Made by a program: the position numbers and the translations under genes. This document shows, in pieces, positions 60,821 through 64,000 of a DNA stretch of 64,000 nucleotides. Within the stretch, counting starts at the first letter, position 1; every line of letters begins with the position of its first letter. Source of the DNA: Stanieria sp. NIES-3757 (GTDB lineage Bacteria; Cyanobacteriota; Cyanobacteriia; Cyanobacteriales; Xenococcaceae); the NCBI GenBank assembly GCA_002355455.1, contig AP017375.1, forward strand, positions 2,914,001 to 2,978,000, given 5' to 3'. The notes under the pieces are model-generated. The model searched no databases. It was given only the letters and a program-made list of their open reading frames with translations, and was not told where the DNA came from.

Positions 60821-63800
60821 ATGTTGCTCAGTATCTCAAACATCTTTATCAAACGCCCCGTTTTAGCAACGGTTTGCTCTTTGCTAATTATCTTAGCAGG
60901 AGCGATCGCCCTTCCCTTGCTTCCCATCGCTAAATTACCCCAACTCGCCCCCACTCAGGTCAAGGTGACAGCTACCTATATAGGTGCGGACGCGAAAACC
61001 ACCGAAGATACGGTAACGACCATCATAGAGCGGGAAATTAATGGGGTGGAAAACATGAAATACATGAGTTCCAACACGGGTAACAATGGGGTCGTTAATA
61101 TCAATGTTGCCTTTCCTACGGAGATAGACCGCAATCAGGCACAGGTCAATGTTCAAAACAGAGTCGGTGTAGCTGAAACCCAATTGCCTGATGTAGTCCA
61201 ACAAACCGGGGTTGAAGTGGATAAAGCTTCCCCTAATATCCTTCTCGTTTATGCTTTCTACTCGGATAAAGACGAACAGGGACAATCCTTCTACGATCCG
61301 ATTTTCATGAGTAATTATATCGATTTATATGTCATAGATGAAATTAAACGGATATTTGGGGTAGGTTCTACTACTATCTACGGCGAACGCAAATATGCGA
61401 TGCGGATTTGGCTCGATCCAAATAAATTAGCTGCCCGCAATCTCACCGCCAGCGATGTAGTGCAAGCAGTTCAGCAACAAAATATTCAAGTTGGTGCGGG
61501 ACGTATCGGTCAAGAACCCTCTGTTCCAGACCAACAGTTTGAGATTCCTTTACGAAGTTCGGGACGCTTCAAAACCGTAGAAGAAGCGGGAGATTTGGTC
61601 GTTAAGATGGGAGGAGACGGCACTTTAATTAAGCTAAGGGACGTAGGACGCATCGAACTGGGGGCAGAAACTTATGAAACTTCAGCTATTTATAATGACG
61701 AGCCAGCAGTGGGACTAGCGGTGTATCAACTGCCAGGAACTAATGCGCTGGCGACGGGGGAAGCGATCAAAGCCAAAATTGCTGAATTACAACAAAATTT
61801 TCCTCCCGGTCTTAAAGTTGATGTGGCTTTTGATACCACAACTTTTGTGGATGTGGCGATCGAGGATGTAAAAAGTAATACCATCGAGGCGATCGTTTAC
61901 GCTATTATTACAATCATGATCTTCCTGCAAAACTGGCGTTTGGCAATCATTCCTGCCATTGCCATGCCCGTAGCGATGATTGGTGCTATGGCTGCCGTAC
62001 TGGGGTTTGGCTTGGAATTGAATCTTTTAACCTTGTTTGGCATTATTTTAGCCATTGGAACCGTCACAGACGATGCAGTCGTGATTGTAGAGGCGGTGCA
62101 AGTTAAAATGTCCCAGGGAATGAAACCACTGCCAGCAGCTCTCGATGCCATGGATGAATTGGGAGGGGCAGTTATTGCCTCTGCTTTGACCCAATTAGCC
62201 GTATTTATTCCGGTTATGTTCTTTCCCGGCACGACGGGTATTGTCTATCGCCAATTCGCCATTACCCTTGGCGCTGCCATTGTTTTTTCTACCTTCAATG
62301 CGATTACCCTCTCCCCGACTTTAGCTTCCCTCATCCTGCGTCCCCCTGGTTCTCCAAGGGATCCAATAGATCGAACTTTCCACTTTTTATTTGGTTGGTT
62401 TTTCGGGTTCTTTAATCGAGTTTTTGGCTGGATCGAAAGGCGTTATGGTCAATTAATTGAGAGGCTAACCAGTATTAAAACGATAGTTCTGGCTATCTTT
62501 ATCGGAGGTTTAGTTGCCACAGTATTTATGTATCAAGTAATTCCCTCTGGTTTTATTCCTGAAGAAGATCAGGGCTACTTTTTTGTTTTGGGAAATTCCC
62601 CTGCCAATACGTCCTTGAATTACGGTCGCCAGCAAGTTGCTGAAGTTAATGAAATCGTGCGCAATATTCCTGAAATGAACTCAGTATTTGCGGCAGCGGG
62701 TGCGAGCTTTGAAGGAAATAGCTACAACAAATATATTTTCTTCGGTCGCCTCAAACCATGGCAAGAGCGTCTCAACCCCGATCAATCGGTTTTTGCTGTT
62801 TTGAAGAATCTCAATACTCAACTCAGAACCCAGATTTCAGGCTCTAGGGCAGTGGCGGTTAATGCTCCTGCAGTGGATGGATTGAGTGCCACTGGTGGCT
62901 TAGAATTTCAGCTACAAAACCGAGGGGGATTGCCCATGGATACGATGATTGAAGTGGCGCAAAAATATATTGAGGCGGGAAATCAACGCCCCGAACTGCA
63001 AAATGTCTTTACCCAGTTTACTTTCTATACCGATCAACAGGAAATTTCGCTGGATAGAGACCAAATTAATGCCCTTAATGTCGATGTTGCCGAAGTTTTG
63101 CGAACCTTACAAACTTATCTTGGCTCTAGCTACATCAATGATTTTGTCTTTGCCAACCGTCAATATCGCGTTTATGCCCAAGTCGAGCCAGAATTCAGAT
63201 CAAATCCTTCAGATATTAGCCGTTTTTATGTCAGGTCTCGTGATGGCTCTTTAATTCAATTGAGTAATTTAGTCAACATAGAAGAAATTAATTATCCTCC
63301 CACCCTGACTCACTATAACGTCTATCCCTCGATTAAAATCCAAGCTGCCCCCGCTCCTGGTTACAGTTCCGGTCAAGCTATTCAGGCAATGGAAGCCGTA
63401 GCAGAACAAACTTTACCCAATGGTTTTGGCTATGAATGGACGGGAAGTGCTCTAGAAGAACTGTCTGCTGGAGGGGCGACCATTCTCATTTTTGGACTCG
63501 GTTTTGTCCTCGTTTTCCTGGTATTAGCAGCCCAATACGAAAGTTACATCGATCCGACGATTATTATGCTCACCGTCCCCCTATCTACCTTGGGAGCTTT
63601 ATTAGCTATCTGGTTTCGTGCCAATGTTTTGCAAGCGGGTGGATTTTGGCCCATCATCAGCAATGATATCTACGCTCAAGTGGGACTGTTAATGTTGATC
63701 GGCATGGCTTCTAAAAACGCCATTCTGATTGTAGAAACCGCGAATCAATACCGAGAAGTCGGGATGAATTTTACCAAGGCAGCGGTAGAAGCAGCAAAAT

Positions 63801-64000
63801 CTCGTTTTCGCCCGATTATGATGACTTCTCTGTCGGGGATAGTGGGCTATATTCCTCTAATGACTGCTTCTGGGGCAGGTGCTCTGAGTCGTTGGTCGAT
63901 TGGAACTGTCAGTTTTGGTGGTTATTTAATTGCCACTCTCTTAAGTTTGGCAGTTGCCCCCATTTTGTACATTACGATCAAGACGTTTGAAGATAAAGTT
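60821..64000 (+). CDS. RND efflux pump inner-membrane subunit (AcrB/HAE1-type), 3' end outside window
   Basis: The ATG at 60821 opens MLLSISNIFIKRPVLATVCS and the frame runs without a stop to the last base (1060 codons), so the protein is close to complete. RND landmarks: the first helix; the porter region, TTEDTVTTIIEREINGVENM; the helix with TVTDDAVVIVEAVQVKM (proton-relay Asp pair); and LMLIGMASKNAILIVETANQ and MTSLSGIVGYIPLMTASGAG near the end. It is driven by proton flow and exports hydrophobic compounds or metals. No adaptor is beside it; 46611 and 4238 are candidate partners. It is preceded by 146 AT-rich bases with no clear promoter. Confidence 0.95.
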   Translation, partial: MLLSISNIFIKRPVLATVCSLLIILAGAIALPLLPIAKLPQLAPTQVKVTATYIGADAKTTEDTVTTIIEREINGVENMKYMSSNTGNNGVVNINVAFPTEIDRNQAQVNVQNRVGVAETQLPDVVQQTGVEVDKASPNILLVYAFYSDKDEQGQSFYDPIFMSNYIDLYVIDEIKRIFGVGSTTIYGERKYAMRIWLDPNKLAARNLTASDVVQAVQQQNIQVGAGRIGQEPSVPDQQFEIPLRSSGRFKTVEEAGDLVVKMGGDGTLIKLRDVGRIELGAETYETSAIYNDEPAVGLAVYQLPGTNALATGEAIKAKIAELQQNFPPGLKVDVAFDTTTFVDVAIEDVKSNTIEAIVYAIITIMIFLQNWRLAIIPAIAMPVAMIGAMAAVLGFGLELNLLTLFGIILAIGTVTDDAVVIVEAVQVKMSQGMKPLPAALDAMDELGGAVIASALTQLAVFIPVMFFPGTTGIVYRQFAITLGAAIVFSTFNAITLSPTLASLILRPPGSPRDPIDRTFHFLFGWFFGFFNRVFGWIERRYGQLIERLTSIKTIVLAIFIGGLVATVFMYQVIPSGFIPEEDQGYFFVLGNSPANTSLNYGRQQVAEVNEIVRNIPEMNSVFAAAGASFEGNSYNKYIFFGRLKPWQERLNPDQSVFAVLKNLNTQLRTQISGSRAVAVNAPAVDGLSATGGLEFQLQNRGGLPMDTMIEVAQKYIEAGNQRPELQNVFTQFTFYTDQQEISLDRDQINALNVDVAEVLRTLQTYLGSSYINDFVFANRQYRVYAQVEPEFRSNPSDISRFYVRSRDGSLIQLSNLVNIEEINYPPTLTHYNVYPSIKIQAAPAPGYSSGQAIQAMEAVAEQTLPNGFGYEWTGSALEELSAGGATILIFGLGFVLVFLVLAAQYESYIDPTIIMLTVPLSTLGALLAIWFRANVLQAGGFWPIISNDIYAQVGLLMLIGMASKNAILIVETANQYREVGMNFTKAAVEAAKSRFRPIMMTSLSGIVGYIPLMTASGAGALSRWSIGTVSFGGYLIATLLSLAVAPILYITIKTFEDKV

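Noticed and set aside
62949..63666. Short plus-strand frames in the RND pump region
   Set aside because: They are in other frames than the long open frame that carries the RND motifs.

Overview
The window is from a cyanobacterial chromosome. The evidence is the very frequent HIP1-type octamer GCGATCGC, a DASH cryptochrome, a GUN4-domain protein, an NDH-2 of the cyanobacterial type, a POTRA-less Omp85 protein, and a GrrA/GrrM/GrrP RiPP locus. The left half is AT-rich. The right third, especially the genes after 54 kb and the QEGLA gene, reads as more GC-rich. The genus cannot be fixed from sequence alone.

0-6 kb: end of ureC, a DUF938-type methyltransferase, a cry-DASH gene, an antidote-like small protein, and a TolC-family outer membrane protein. 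The last two converge on two intrinsic terminators.

6.2-18.9 kb: one long leftward block. In order of transcription it encodes a fatty acyl-AMP ligase (FAAL), an acyl-CoA dehydrogenase-like protein, an acyl carrier protein, an MBOAT acyltransferase, an SGNH/DltD-like protein, an NDH-2, an HTTM-DCC fusion, and a second MBOAT with a second SGNH-like protein. The first five parts match the logic of the Dlt system (ligase, carrier, MBOAT, SGNH) but with a fatty-acid-activating enzyme. This is the best candidate here for an undescribed pathway, probably O-acylation of an exported or envelope molecule.

19.7-29.3 kb: a complete type I-C CRISPR-Cas system in canonical order (cas3-cas5-cas8c-cas7-cas4-cas1-cas2-array). 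It is interrupted twice by a paralogous cassette made of a conserved hairpin plus a coiled-coil/TM small gene. The first cassette left a duplicated 141-nt cas3 tail in front of cas5. The array has seven 37-nt-type repeats, the last two expanded to 52 nt.

29.4-35.2 kb: comEC, tRNA-Ser(CGA), a secreted protein, a fatty-acid-hydroxylase family protein, and about 2 kb of decayed sequence including an internally deleted SDR gene.

35.2-37.8 kb: grrP-grrA-grrM, a radical-SAM cyclophane RiPP locus whose precursor has seven aromatic-X-Asn/Asp motifs. It is followed by an IS4-type element with a 9-bp target duplication and a disrupted transposase.

39.4-48 kb: envelope genes (Spy-like, Omp85 barrel, glycine zipper, DUF2092), a QEGLA (DUF1704) peptidase-like gene beside a broken rimK, a decayed DUF3102 gene, and an RND adaptor.

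48-64 kb: a K+ channel, a MITE-like repeat, GUN4, PPK2, an intact DUF3102 gene beside a second fragment of the QEGLA gene (segmental duplication), an IS630 element with a frameshifted transposase, an alpha/beta hydrolase, a SulP transporter, a CPA1 antiporter and the start of an RND efflux pump that runs off the end.
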